This document shows, in pieces, positions 9,194 through 17,255 of a stretch of DNA of 64,000 nt (positions are counted from its first letter, which is position 1; every line of letters starts with the position of its first letter). The stretch is taken from contig NZ_JAJSOH010000032.1 in NCBI RefSeq assembly GCF_021277265.1, forward strand, positions 1-64,000. The letters run 5' to 3'. The stretch comes from Kineosporia rhizophila (GTDB taxonomy: Bacteria > Actinomycetota > Actinomycetes > Actinomycetales > Kineosporiaceae). The translations under genes and the position numbers were made by a program. The notes below the pieces were generated by a model that ran no database searches, had not been told where the DNA came from, and saw only the letters and a list, made by a program, of their open reading frames with translations.

Positions 9194-10258
9194 CTAGATT
9201 CTCTCCAGCTCGGCGACGCCGATCGAGGAGTCGGCCATGCCGTAGAACACGAAGTGCCGATCGCCGATCTTCTCGATCGCGGTCGGGAAGACGACATTGC
9301 CCAGGGTGCCGTGCAGTTCGTCCGTGGTCTCCGGTTCGAGCAGTGGTTCTGCGGTCCGGCCGATCACCTGACGGGGGTCGTCAGCGTCCAGCAGGATCGC
9401 CCCGGCGGCGTACTTCGATCCGTGAGCCAGCTCGAAACCCTTGGGAACGGCACCGGAGACTCCGTGGTGCAGGATGAGCCATCCCTCGGGCACCCGCAGC
9501 GGAGCCGGCCCGGCGCCGATCTTGGCTGTCTCGTAGGCCATTTCCGGCGCCACGATCATGGACGAGCTGTGCACGGTGGTCAGTGCGGCCGGGGTGCGCC
9601 GGCTGGCTTCCAGATCGATGTAGCCGATCCAGATGGACGGGCGGTCGTCGTCGATCCCGGCCGGGGGGCGGGCGCCTTCTCCGGGGCGCAGCCAGTCGAG
9701 ATCCCACATCGGGCGGTGCAGCAGCGCGATCGCGGCCCGTCCGTCGGGGCCGGTGACCGGCTCGGGGAAGAACACGATGTCCTTGTTGGGAAAGAGGTTC
9801 AGATCGGTGTCGAGTTCGGGCTGGTAGGCGAAGTGCAGCGGCCCGAGCCTGCGCCAGTTCACGGTGTCGTGCGAGATGGCCAGAGCCGGCTTCGGGCCCA
9901 GCGGGCCGTAGGCGACGTAGGTCATCACGTGGTAGCCGAGCGCCTCGACGAAGGTGATCCGAGGGTCCTCGACGCCGGCGTTCTGACGCCCGTGCTCCCA
10001 GCCCTCATCAGGTGCCAGCACGACACCCAGCCGTTCGATCCCGACCGGTACACCGTCCTGGACGATCACCCGGGTGCGGGCGATCCGGGACACGTTGCCC
10101 TGCGCCACGATCCGTGGGTAGAGGTAGAGCTGTCCGTCCGGGCCCCATGCGGTACCGGGATTCAGGACCCCCTCGACCTCCAGCGGATGGCCGGGCTCGG
10201 CCGTCATCAGGGTTCCGAGCCGGCGCAGGGAGTAAGGAACGGTCGTGTCGTGATTCAT
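9194..10258 (-). CDS. Glycoside hydrolase family 130 protein
   Basis: A 354-residue cytoplasmic GH130 enzyme (five-bladed propeller; beta-mannoside phosphorylases and beta-mannosidases). GTAWGPDGQLYLYPRI (about 35-50) is the first-blade signature, and GVEDPRI supplies the family's catalytic Asp at about residue 98. HRPMWDLDW and the ELHGTLGNVVFPTA stretch near the end are also typical. The ATG at 10258 is chosen for the AAAGG sequence upstream; a GTG 39 bases earlier is possible. It is last in the minus-strand operon behind the two permeases, 54 bases from the nearer one. It probably releases or phosphorolyses a mannosyl residue from imported oligosaccharide. Whether it is a phosphorylase or hydrolase cannot be told from sequence alone. 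Confidence 0.88.
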   Translation of the reverse strand: MNHDTTVPYSLRRLGTLMTAEPGHPLEVEGVLNPGTAWGPDGQLYLYPRIVAQGNVSRIARTRVIVQDGVPVGIERLGVVLAPDEGWEHGRQNAGVEDPRITFVEALGYHVMTYVAYGPLGPKPALAISHDTVNWRRLGPLHFAYQPELDTDLNLFPNKDIVFFPEPVTGPDGRAAIALLHRPMWDLDWLRPGEGARPPAGIDDDRPSIWIGYIDLEASRRTPAALTTVHSSSMIVAPEMAYETAKIGAGPAPLRVPEGWLILHHGVSGAVPKGFELAHGSKYAAGAILLDADDPRQVIGRTAEPLLEPETTDELHGTLGNVVFPTAIEKIGDRHFVFYGMADSSIGVAELERI

Positions 10259-10312
10259 GGCCAGAGCCTTTACATTCGGGGCAACCTCGGAAGGCACGGC
10301 GAGTCAGGGCCC

Positions 10313-11221
10313 TCAGCCCTTGATCGCCGATCCGAGGTTCGCGGAGGTGAAGTGTCGCTGGAAGAGCAGGAAGAGCACGACCACCGGCACCGCCAGCACG
10401 CAGGCGCCGGCCAGAACGGCCCCCATCGGGTTGTCGACGAAGGTCCCGTTCGACTGCGAGAAGTTCGCGAGGCTGACGGCCAGGGGCTGCAGCTCGGCTT
10501 CCTTCGTCACCAGGAAGGGCCAGAGGAACTCGTTCCACGGCCCGATGAAGGTGACGAGCATGGCGGTCAGGACAGCCGGGCGAACGAGCGGCACAGCGAT
10601 CGAGACCAGGATGCGCAGCTCGCTCGCCCCGTCGACCCGGGCCGCATCGAAGATCTCCCGCGGAATCTGCAGGAAGTACTGCCGGAAGATCAGCACGGCG
10701 ACGGAGTTGATGGCGAACGGCAGCATCATGCCGATGTAGGTGTCGGCAAGACCGAAGTAGCGCACCACCATCACGTACAGCGGCACCATGAGCAGCTGGA
10801 ACGGAATGGCCTGCACGAGCAGCACCAGCGCGAAGACCAGACCGCGCCCACGGAACGAGAGCACGGCCAGCGCGTAGCCGACGAGCAGTCCGAGCACGAG
10901 GGTGCAGCCCACCACACCGGCCGTGATGACGAGCGAGTTCAGCAGGGACCGGCCCAGACTGATGGACTCGTTGACCTCGGCGAAGTTGTCGAGGGTCAGC
11001 TTCCCGGGCAGCGGGAGCATGCCCTGCAGGCTGGTGTCGCGCTCGCGCTGCAGGGCTCCGACGATCATGTAGAAGAAGGGCACGAGCGCGGTCAGCGCGC
11101 CGAGCATCAGCAGCGCGAAGCGAAGGCCTCGCAGCAGGCGCGCTGCGCGCGGTCGTGCTGCAGGGCGGGTTGCAGGGCGGGTAGTGGGGCGGGTGGCGGC
11201 GGGCGTGCTCGTCGTGCTCAT
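10313..11221 (-). CDS. Carbohydrate ABC transporter permease (MalG-type)
   Basis: A 302-residue inner-membrane permease with six predicted membrane segments; the first follows a short Thr/Ala/Arg-rich cytoplasmic start. The EAA loop that docks the ATPase is present as EIFDAARVDGASELRILVSI (about 187-206), followed by VPLVRPA. It is the MalG-like partner of the upstream permease: its ATG overlaps the stop of that gene by four bases (ATGA), so the pair is translationally coupled. It imports the sugar captured by the lipoprotein at 4.1 kb. No ATPase gene is adjacent. Confidence 0.92.
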   Translation of the reverse strand: MSTTSTPAATRPTTRPATRPAARPRAARLLRGLRFALLMLGALTALVPFFYMIVGALQRERDTSLQGMLPLPGKLTLDNFAEVNESISLGRSLLNSLVITAGVVGCTLVLGLLVGYALAVLSFRGRGLVFALVLLVQAIPFQLLMVPLYVMVVRYFGLADTYIGMMLPFAINSVAVLIFRQYFLQIPREIFDAARVDGASELRILVSIAVPLVRPAVLTAMLVTFIGPWNEFLWPFLVTKEAELQPLAVSLANFSQSNGTFVDNPMGAVLAGACVLAVPVVVLFLLFQRHFTSANLGSAIKG

Positions 11222-12180
11222 GAGTTCTTCCCTTCGGTGACGCGCCGGGCGACCAGCGAGAGGATCAGCACCGTGACGACGAGGACCATGCCGATGGCAG
11301 CGGCGATGTCGGGCTGACCCTGCTGGATGCCCTTCTGGTACATCAGGAGCGCCGGGGTCATCGAGGCGCCGTCAGGACCGCCGCCGGTGAGCAGGTAGGG
11401 CTCGGTGAAGATCTGGCCCGTGGTGATGATCGTGAGCAGCACCACGAGTGAGGTGACGGGCCGGACACCGGGCAGCGTGACCGAACGGAAACGGCGCCAC
11501 CGGCCGGCCCCGTCGAGCTGGGCCGCCTCGTGCAGTTCCCTGGGAACGTTCTGCAGCGCGGCCAGGTACAGGAGGACGAAGAACCCCAGGTTCTTCCACG
11601 AGACGTACACGGCGATCAGCGGCATGATCAGGCTGCGGTTCGCCAGCCACGACGGGGTCGGTGCGAGGTCACCCAGCAGCGAGTTGACGACCCCGTTGCC
11701 GTTGAAGAGGAAGATCCAGACCGCGATCGTGGCGACCGAGGCCGTGACGTAGGGGACGTAGTAGGCGACCCGGAAGAAGCCCTTCCAGTGCACCACCGCG
11801 TCCAGCCCGCAAGCCAGGGCCAGGCTGAGCACCAGCGTCAGTGGCACATTGATCAGTAGGAAGATCAGCAGGTTGCCGAAGGCCTGGCGTACCGCCGGAT
11901 CGTTGAGGGCCTCGGAGTAGTTCTCGAGTCCGACGAACGGGTGCGGCACGGCGACACCGGGTGCGGTGAAGAAGAAGTCGTGGAACGACATCCAGACGCC
12001 GAAGGCGAACGGGATCAGGAGCACCACCACGACGAAGGCGGTGTAGGGGGCGCTGAGCACCAGGCCCAGCGGATTCTCGCCCAGCCACCGTCGCACCGTG
12101 TTGTTCGGTCTGCCCGGTGCGGGACCGCCTCCTGGCGTCCGGGTCTGCGTCTGCCGGCTGGTGCGCATCATCGCGACCAC
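11218..12180 (-). CDS. Sugar ABC transporter permease (MalF-type)
   Basis: A 320-residue permease with a charged N-terminus (about 1-38), six membrane segments, and the EAA motif ELHEAAQLDGAGRWRRF (about 215-231) followed by TLPGVRP. It is first in the minus-strand operon with the MalG-type permease and GH130 enzyme. The operon promoter, with an embedded LacI-type operator, lies about 75 bases upstream. The start ATG is at 12180; an in-frame ATG three codons later is the alternative. Confidence 0.92.
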   Translation of the reverse strand: MVAMMRTSRQTQTRTPGGGPAPGRPNNTVRRWLGENPLGLVLSAPYTAFVVVVLLIPFAFGVWMSFHDFFFTAPGVAVPHPFVGLENYSEALNDPAVRQAFGNLLIFLLINVPLTLVLSLALACGLDAVVHWKGFFRVAYYVPYVTASVATIAVWIFLFNGNGVVNSLLGDLAPTPSWLANRSLIMPLIAVYVSWKNLGFFVLLYLAALQNVPRELHEAAQLDGAGRWRRFRSVTLPGVRPVTSLVVLLTIITTGQIFTEPYLLTGGGPDGASMTPALLMYQKGIQQGQPDIAAAIGMVLVVTVLILSLVARRVTEGKNS

Positions 12181-12251
12181 TCCTCACCATCGGGTTCCTT
12201 GGTGCGCCTGGTGGGAGCCGTCGGTCGCGGCCCCAGGAGCAATAAGCGGCT

Positions 12252-12280
12252 AGTAAACCGGTTTTGTAATGGGGGGTCAA
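12252..12280 (-). promoter_or_regulatory. Permease operon promoter with LacI-type operator
   Basis: On the minus strand TTGACC (12280-12275), a 17-base spacer and TTTACT (12257-12252) form a promoter. The palindrome AAACCGGTTT (12255-12264) covers the spacer end and -10 in the same register as at 3884-3912. A related half-site (TTAAACGGCC, 12332-12341) lies 70 bases closer to the lacI-type gene. Confidence 0.72.
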
Positions 12281-12355
12281 ACAGTGTGAGGTGCGGGCAA
12301 GCGAGCACTTGGGCGGCCCGCAAAGGGTTTATTAAACGGCCGGGTAGAAGCGCGC

Positions 12356-12361
12356 TAGGAT
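12356..12361 (+). promoter_or_regulatory. -10 element of a leaderless regulator transcript
   Basis: TAGGAT ends seven bases before the GTG start of the LacI-type gene, and no ribosome binding site is present. This spacing implies a transcript starting at or next to the start codon, as is common in actinomycetes. The -35 element is not clear. Confidence 0.5.
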
Positions 12362-12368
12362 CTTCTGC

Positions 12369-13493
12369 GTGACCAACCGCCCCGGCAGCGACGACGCCGT
12401 CCACCCTGATTCCGGCACCCTGAACGCGGCCGAAGGGGTGCGAGGGCGCCGCGTGACGATCGGAGACGTGGCCGCTCGCGCGAAGGTGTCCAAGAGCTCG
12501 GTCTCCTTCGTCTTCAACGGTCGTGCCGGTGTCGGTGACGCTGCTCGCGAGCGCATCCTGCAGGCGGCGAAGGAGCTCGGCTGGCGGCCCGACGCCCGGG
12601 CCCGGGCGCTGTCCCGCAGCCGGGCCCAGGCCCTGGGCCTGGTCATGCGGCGCGACCCCGAACTCCTGAGCACCGACCCCTTTTTCCCGCAGTTCGTCGC
12701 GGGGGTCGAGAGCGGCCTGTCCGGCGTCAGCTACGCCCTGGTCCTGCAGGTCGTGGACAGTGAGCAGAGCGAGGCTGAGGCCTATCAGCGGTTCGCGCGC
12801 GAAGCCCGCGTCGACGGCGTCTTCCTGACCGATCTGCGGACGGACGACGAACGCCCTACTCGGCTGGCCGATCTGCAGTTGCCTTTCGTGCCCGTAGGCC
12901 CGGCCTCGTCGATCAGTGGCGCGGTTGAGCCCATCGGGATGGAGGACGCCGCAGGGATCCGGCGCGCCGTCCGTCATCTCTCGGCCCTGGGGCACCGGCG
13001 GATCGCCCACGTGGCCGGCTCGGAACGCTACGTGCACTCACGGGCGCGGCGTCAGGCGTGGGCGGAGGAACTCGCCTCGCTGGGCCTGGCGCAGGGGCCG
13101 GTGGTCGACGCCGACTTCACCGGAGCCGGAGGTGCACGGGCCACCCACGAGCTGCTGGACCTTCCGGAGCCACCGACGGCGATCGTCTTCGCCAACGACC
13201 TGATGGCCATCGCGGGAATGTCGGTCGCCATCGACAGGGGTCTCCGGGTGCCGCAGGACCTGTCGGTCGTCGGGTTCGACGACATCCCACTGGCCCCGTA
13301 CGCCGTGCCGCCGCTGACCACCGTTCGCCAGGACGTGTTCGCCTGGGGGCGCGAATGTGCCCGCACCCTGGTGGCTATCGTCGAGGGCACGGAGCCGGAG
13401 CCGGTCCGGCTCCCGGCGGTGGAGTTCATCGTGCGGGGGAGTACGGCCCCGGTGCGCAGGTCCGACTCGGTGCCCGTCCGTGACGGCAGCTGA
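12369..13493 (+). CDS. LacI-family transcriptional regulator
   Basis: A 374-residue repressor. The helix-turn-helix is at about 29-55 (VTIGDVAARAKVSKSSVSFV), then the hinge helix (RPDARARALS, about 73-82) and a periplasmic-binding-protein-like effector domain (about 85-350), with AIVFANDLMAIAGM and SVVGFDDIPLAPYAVPPLTT as standard landmarks. It is divergent from the permease operon and shares its control region; the operators AAACCGGTTT at 12255-12264 and 3900-3909 are its likely targets. The effector is probably a sugar released by the lyase. The start is GTG and probably leaderless; the extra 28 residues before the helix-turn-helix are longer than usual, so a later start is possible. Confidence 0.92.
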   Translation: MTNRPGSDDAVHPDSGTLNAAEGVRGRRVTIGDVAARAKVSKSSVSFVFNGRAGVGDAARERILQAAKELGWRPDARARALSRSRAQALGLVMRRDPELLSTDPFFPQFVAGVESGLSGVSYALVLQVVDSEQSEAEAYQRFAREARVDGVFLTDLRTDDERPTRLADLQLPFVPVGPASSISGAVEPIGMEDAAGIRRAVRHLSALGHRRIAHVAGSERYVHSRARRQAWAEELASLGLAQGPVVDADFTGAGGARATHELLDLPEPPTAIVFANDLMAIAGMSVAIDRGLRVPQDLSVVGFDDIPLAPYAVPPLTTVRQDVFAWGRECARTLVAIVEGTEPEPVRLPAVEFIVRGSTAPVRRSDSVPVRDGS

Positions 13494-13665
13494 TCACGAG
13501 TATGCGGATCGCCGATCCCTCGGCACGTAAAGGTCAGGCTCAAGCCGGATTTGCCCACAGCTTGCGATGCCCTTGAGTTGTCCGCGATGCAGGTCCCGAT
13601 AGAACCGAGGTGTAAGGATCGGCGAGCACACACGTTTCGCCGGCTACTGGTTCGAAAGGGAGTCA

Positions 13666-14418
13666 ATGAACGCCAGGACATGGCGGATCTCCGGTGCTGT
13701 CGCGGCCGCTCTGGTGGCCGCCGGAGCCATCACCGCGGTGCAGGCCCAGGCCACCGAGCCGGCGGTCAAGGCCCCGGTCAAGGGATCGGCGACCGCCGAC
13801 TTCCGGGACGACTTCACGACGTTCGACAGGAGCGTCTGGAGCTGCGAGTACGACTGCCCGGTGATCGAGGGTGAAAAGGCCCGTTTCCGGCTGAAGTCCG
13901 GGATCAAGCCGGACCAGTACGGCTCCTGGTCCAAGGCGAAGTACAAGAAGGAGAAGTTCACCTCGGGTGAGTTCACCGTGCGGTTCTCCCTGACCGACCG
14001 GCCGAAGAAGCTGGTGGACGACAAGAAGGGTGTCTGGTGGGGTGTCGCGCTGTGGGACAACGGTCCCGTGGCCGGCATGAAGGAGTTCAATGAGATCAAC
14101 TTCGGCTACACCACCAACCAGAGTTTCACGAACACCCAGCTGCTGTTCGAGAGCGCCAAGCGCGGTAGAGCCACGTCCATCAGGGTCGACACCGGTGTGA
14201 ACCTCTACGACGAGCAGTATCACGAGGCCACGCTGGAGTACGACAAGAACGCGGTGAAGTTCTACCTCGACGGCAAGCTGCTCGAGACGATCACCGACAA
14301 GCAGTACATCCCGACCGATCCGATGAGCCTGATCCTCGGCCCACGCCTGGTCACCGGCAGCCAGCCGCTGGCCAAGGGCTTCACCGAGTCGATCGACTGG
14401 GTCACGATCTCGAAGTAG
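13666..14418 (+). CDS. Secreted GH16-fold (concanavalin-like) protein with altered active site
   Basis: A 250-residue exported protein: signal peptide about 1-30, then a single jelly-roll domain of the GH16/laminarinase type (FRDDFTTFDRSVW, then KYKKEKFTSGEFTVRF, ending FTESIDWVTI). GH16 enzymes need ExDxxE on one strand; here that strand reads EFNEINFGY (140-148), so the Asp and at least one Glu are lost. It may therefore bind rather than cut glycan, or belong to a GH16-like family with another function. GGGAG lies just before the ATG. It stands alone between the regulator and a strong terminator, and probably acts outside the cell with the lyase. Confidence 0.75.
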   Translation: MNARTWRISGAVAAALVAAGAITAVQAQATEPAVKAPVKGSATADFRDDFTTFDRSVWSCEYDCPVIEGEKARFRLKSGIKPDQYGSWSKAKYKKEKFTSGEFTVRFSLTDRPKKLVDDKKGVWWGVALWDNGPVAGMKEFNEINFGYTTNQSFTNTQLLFESAKRGRATSIRVDTGVNLYDEQYHEATLEYDKNAVKFYLDGKLLETITDKQYIPTDPMSLILGPRLVTGSQPLAKGFTESIDWVTISK

Positions 14419-14431
14419 CCGGCGTTCGCTC

Positions 14432-14467
14432 AGGTGCTGCCCCGGGAGGCCACCCGGGGCAGCACCT
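14432..14467 (+). terminator. Rho-independent terminator
   Basis: A perfect 15-base-pair stem (14432-14446 with 14453-14467) with a six-base loop, followed by GTTTCTT, lies 14 bases after the stop of the GH16-fold gene. Confidence 0.85.
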
Positions 14468-14689
14468 GTTTCTTCACTGGCCGAGCAGACGTCGCTACCG
14501 CTCCGGCCACGTCCTGGCCGGCAGATGCTCGGGCTTGACCTCGGGCAGGCGAGAGCGAGCCGTGCTTGCGGGCTGGCTGAGCGCCTCGCCTCGGGGTCCT
14601 GACGGTCCACCACCGCCCTGGGAAAACCTCAGCGGTCGTCGTGGTCGCTGTCCTTGGGTGCTGGACTGCCGTCCTGGGACCATGAGGAC

Positions 14690-15160
14690 GTGACGACCAA
14701 TCGCGTGAAGGTGCGGTTCGAACTCGAGCCGGATGAGGGTTGGCCTCCCGTCGAGAGTGAGGGACTGTGGGCCGAGCCTCTGGGCGGTAGCGGCTTTCGT
14801 ATCGACAACGCGCCCTGGTTCGTCCCTGACCTCGCCGCCGCAGATGTCGTCGAAGCTGCCGCCGACAGCGACGGTGTCCTCTGGGCCACCCGCAAGATCG
14901 CCCACAGTGGACGCCTTGCCGTGCAGGTCATCCCTTTCCGCCACGGTCCTCTCAACGGTGACCTGCAAGCCGTGCTCGACGTGTTCATCCCCCTCGGCGT
15001 CTCCGGCGAGGGAGCCGCACCCACCTTCCATCTCGTCGCCCTCGACATCTCTCCCGACGCCGACCTGCGGGCGATCATCGACAGACTGCGTGAAGGCGAA
15101 CGCGACGGCAGTTGGGAATACAGCGAGGGCTGCGTCACCAGCGATTGGCTAGCGCTGTGA
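14690..15160 (+). CDS. DUF4265 protein
   Basis: A 156-residue protein of the DUF4265 type: it opens with VKVRFELEPDEGWPPVESEGLWAE-like sequence, then FRIDNAPWFVPDLA and DVV, which define the family; the function is unknown. The GTG at 14690 is chosen because homologous sequence begins there; an ATG 36 bases upstream is possible. The C-terminal half has an FHLVALDISPDAD strand-helix unit. Such genes are often scattered singly in actinomycete chromosomes. No link to its neighbours is visible. Confidence 0.72.
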   Translation: MTTNRVKVRFELEPDEGWPPVESEGLWAEPLGGSGFRIDNAPWFVPDLAAADVVEAAADSDGVLWATRKIAHSGRLAVQVIPFRHGPLNGDLQAVLDVFIPLGVSGEGAAPTFHLVALDISPDADLRAIIDRLREGERDGSWEYSEGCVTSDWLAL

Positions 15161-15399
15161 CAGCCGACCCGTCAGGTCCCACACGTTGCGCATACGTGTC
15201 CGTCCATGTCCGGGTCACAGCCACGATGGTCACCGTGAAGATCCCTGGTGAAGTGGAGGCGTTCATCCGACGAGGACAGTGAAAGCTGCTGTGTCCTTAG
15301 CGCCAGAGCCAGGATTCAGCGACCGTCGACAGGCGCAGCCGCCGGAACGGTTGTCACACGCGGTGCGACCAGGGTGGGGACTTTTGAGACAGTGATTAG

Positions 15400-15873
15400 G
15401 TGACCGTCGACGCTGGTGCCCATTCCTGTGACTGCCTCAGTCAGGCCGATGCGGCGCTTGACGACGATGAACCGGATGCTGGCCTCGCGTTGCTGACGCT
15501 GGTCCTCGGTTGTTGTGAACCGGCAGATGCCGTGCTCGCCCGGGTGAAGCGCGGGCTGCGCTCACGGCACCCGCAAGTCAGGGCGAGCGCGCTGCAGTCG
15601 CTGGGTCATTTCGGTCGGTTGTACGAGTTGATCGACGCCGACTCGGTCCGCCTGCTGCGTCGTGCCCTGCGCGACCGCACGGTGATTCACGGGGTCTTGA
15701 TCAGGAGCTACGCCCAGAACGCGGCCGATGATGTCGGTATGTTCGTGCCGCGGTGGCTTCTGCCGCGGTGGCTACGACGCCAATGCGCTGGACCCAGACG
15801 AGGTTCACGGGTGGTTCGTGCCCGCAGGAGCAGGCTGAGAACCGCGTCAGGTCTGGAGTCTGGGGCCGCCTGA
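15400..15873 (+). CDS. HEAT-repeat-like protein, C-terminus probably frameshifted
   Basis: The first 110 residues look like paired helices of a HEAT-type repeat (RVKRGLRSRHPQVRASALQSLGHF). From about 15750 the composition in this frame turns Arg/Trp-rich, whereas the next frame gives a natural-looking ending (YDANALDPDEVHGWFVPAGAG, stop at 15836). A 15-base direct repeat (TGCCGCGGTGGCT at 15746 and 15761) sits at the switch point. The likely original protein is about 145 residues with the alternative tail. The start is GTG at 15400. HEAT-like small proteins of this kind often act as immunity or scaffold proteins, but the role here is unknown. Confidence 0.45.
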   Translation: MTVDAGAHSCDCLSQADAALDDDEPDAGLALLTLVLGCCEPADAVLARVKRGLRSRHPQVRASALQSLGHFGRLYELIDADSVRLLRRALRDRTVIHGVLIRSYAQNAADDVGMFVPRWLLPRWLRRQCAGPRRGSRVVRARRSRLRTASGLESGAA

Positions 15874-16161
15874 AGGCATGGCGGCGTCCGAGTGTCCCAC
15901 CGTGTGCACCCAGACCCGATGGCGACGCCAGATCCTAGCCGCAGATGTGATCCATCAACTGCCCGAAGTCAGCGGTGGTGACGTTCGCGCTGGCGTGGGC
16001 GCAGGCCGGGGGCTGGCCAGTTCCAGAAGAGGTCAACGCCGATGGTGCGGCGCGGGAACCGGTGGGCCGGCGGCCTCGACCTCTCGGACGTGTCGACCGC
16101 GACGGTCCAGCCGTTGAGTACCACGCGAAGAAGCAGACCGGACCATCCCTATAGTGCTGGG

Positions 16162-16650
16162 ATGCGTCGTTCTACGTTTGCGTACCTGCTCGCGGCTTCG
16201 TCGATCGTGTTGGACGGTGCCGTGGTTGCTGGGTGGTACGCCGCGCGCGAACTGGACGACCGGCCCCGTGCACGGCGCCGGGCACGGGTCTTGCTGACGA
16301 CTGGGGTGGCCGTGGCGGCGGCGGCTCAGGGGGTGGCGGACTTGGCGTGGCAGCGACCGGTCCCCGCAACGGCAGAGCCTGACCCCGGTGCTGATCCGCA
16401 TGACGAGCACAGCGATGTCGAGCTGTGGAGTGCCGAGGACATCACGGTGTTGCGCCGGTACGGGCTGGTGGCGTTGGTGGCGACGGCGGTGGTGTGGCCG
16501 CTGGAGAGGCGGGCGCCGGCAGCGTTGCAGCGGCGTGGGGTGCGCCGCCCGCACCTGATCTTCGGAGTGCTGAGCGGATCCGGGTATGCCCTTGCGACGG
16601 CGCCGGTCTGGTTGGCTCATGCCCGTGCCCGGATCGCCGCGCAACGCTGA
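16162..16650 (+). CDS. Small membrane protein, 162 aa
   Basis: A 162-residue protein with about four hydrophobic stretches (near 8-25, 45-62, 98-112 and 132-150) separated by Arg-rich and acidic segments. I do not recognise a family. The ATG at 16162 follows TATAGT (16150-16155) by only six bases, suggesting a leaderless transcript. It stands alone on the plus strand. Confidence 0.6.
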   Translation: MRRSTFAYLLAASSIVLDGAVVAGWYAARELDDRPRARRRARVLLTTGVAVAAAAQGVADLAWQRPVPATAEPDPGADPHDEHSDVELWSAEDITVLRRYGLVALVATAVVWPLERRAPAALQRRGVRRPHLIFGVLSGSGYALATAPVWLAHARARIAAQR

Positions 16651-16808
16651 CGTCCGCAGCTCGAGGCCCGGCTGTTGCTCATCAGCGAATCCTGCCTGCG
16701 TTTCTCGGCGCCGAGCTCGAGACCAGTCGCATGCTCGGCGGATCTGAACGGCGATTCGTACTCGCGGGTTCGGCATGTCGCCTGACCTGTTCCTCGTACG
16801 GTTGTTCG

Positions 16809-17054
16809 ATGGGCGTCGTTGAGGGATGGTCCGGCACGACTCTGCCGAAGGACCACGAGGTGATCATCATTCCGACTGAAGAGCTGACGTGCTGGGCGAA
16901 CATCGCTCCGGCGGACGCTGCGCAGCCGCAGTGGAAAGAAGCCGTGACCACTGCCTGGACGAAGACCGCGGTGCAGGTGCGCTGGATGGGGCCGGGAGGC
17001 ACCCATGTGGTCAGCTGGTACCCGCCAGCCCGGATCAGGCGCCGCCAGCTTTGA
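16809..17054 (+). CDS. Small hypothetical protein, 81 aa
   Basis: An 81-residue protein starting ATG at 16809. It has a strand-like core (HEVIIIPTEELTCWAN) and a Trp-rich second half (KTAVQVRWMGPGGTHVVSWY), and is Arg-rich at the end. No family is known to me. It ends about 150 bases before the left end of the IS element, so its downstream neighbour may have been displaced by the insertion. Confidence 0.45.
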   Translation: MGVVEGWSGTTLPKDHEVIIIPTEELTCWANIAPADAAQPQWKEAVTTAWTKTAVQVRWMGPGGTHVVSWYPPARIRRRQL

Positions 17055-17200
17055 GGATGAACACCGGCGTAACCATGTGCTGAACGAGCAGGCCTACTGG
17101 CCCTGGCTGCCCAAACCGCCGCTGCGCACCTGTTCCCGGGCTACTCGTTCTGCTGGTGGGTGTGGTTACGGTCGCGGGTCATGCGGCAGGGTGAGCGTTA

Positions 17201-17216
17201 GGGACAGTGGACAGTT
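17201..17216 (+). repeat. Left terminal inverted repeat
   Basis: This 16-base end matches the complement of 19655-19670 with one mismatch. It lies 39 bases before the transposase start. Confidence 0.7.
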
Positions 17217-17255
17217 TCTGCTCATGACCGAGGTTCTCCAGCCGATGTGTGAGGA

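Noticed and set aside
9254..11317. 687-residue plus-strand frame
   Set aside because: Antisense to the GH130 and permease genes.
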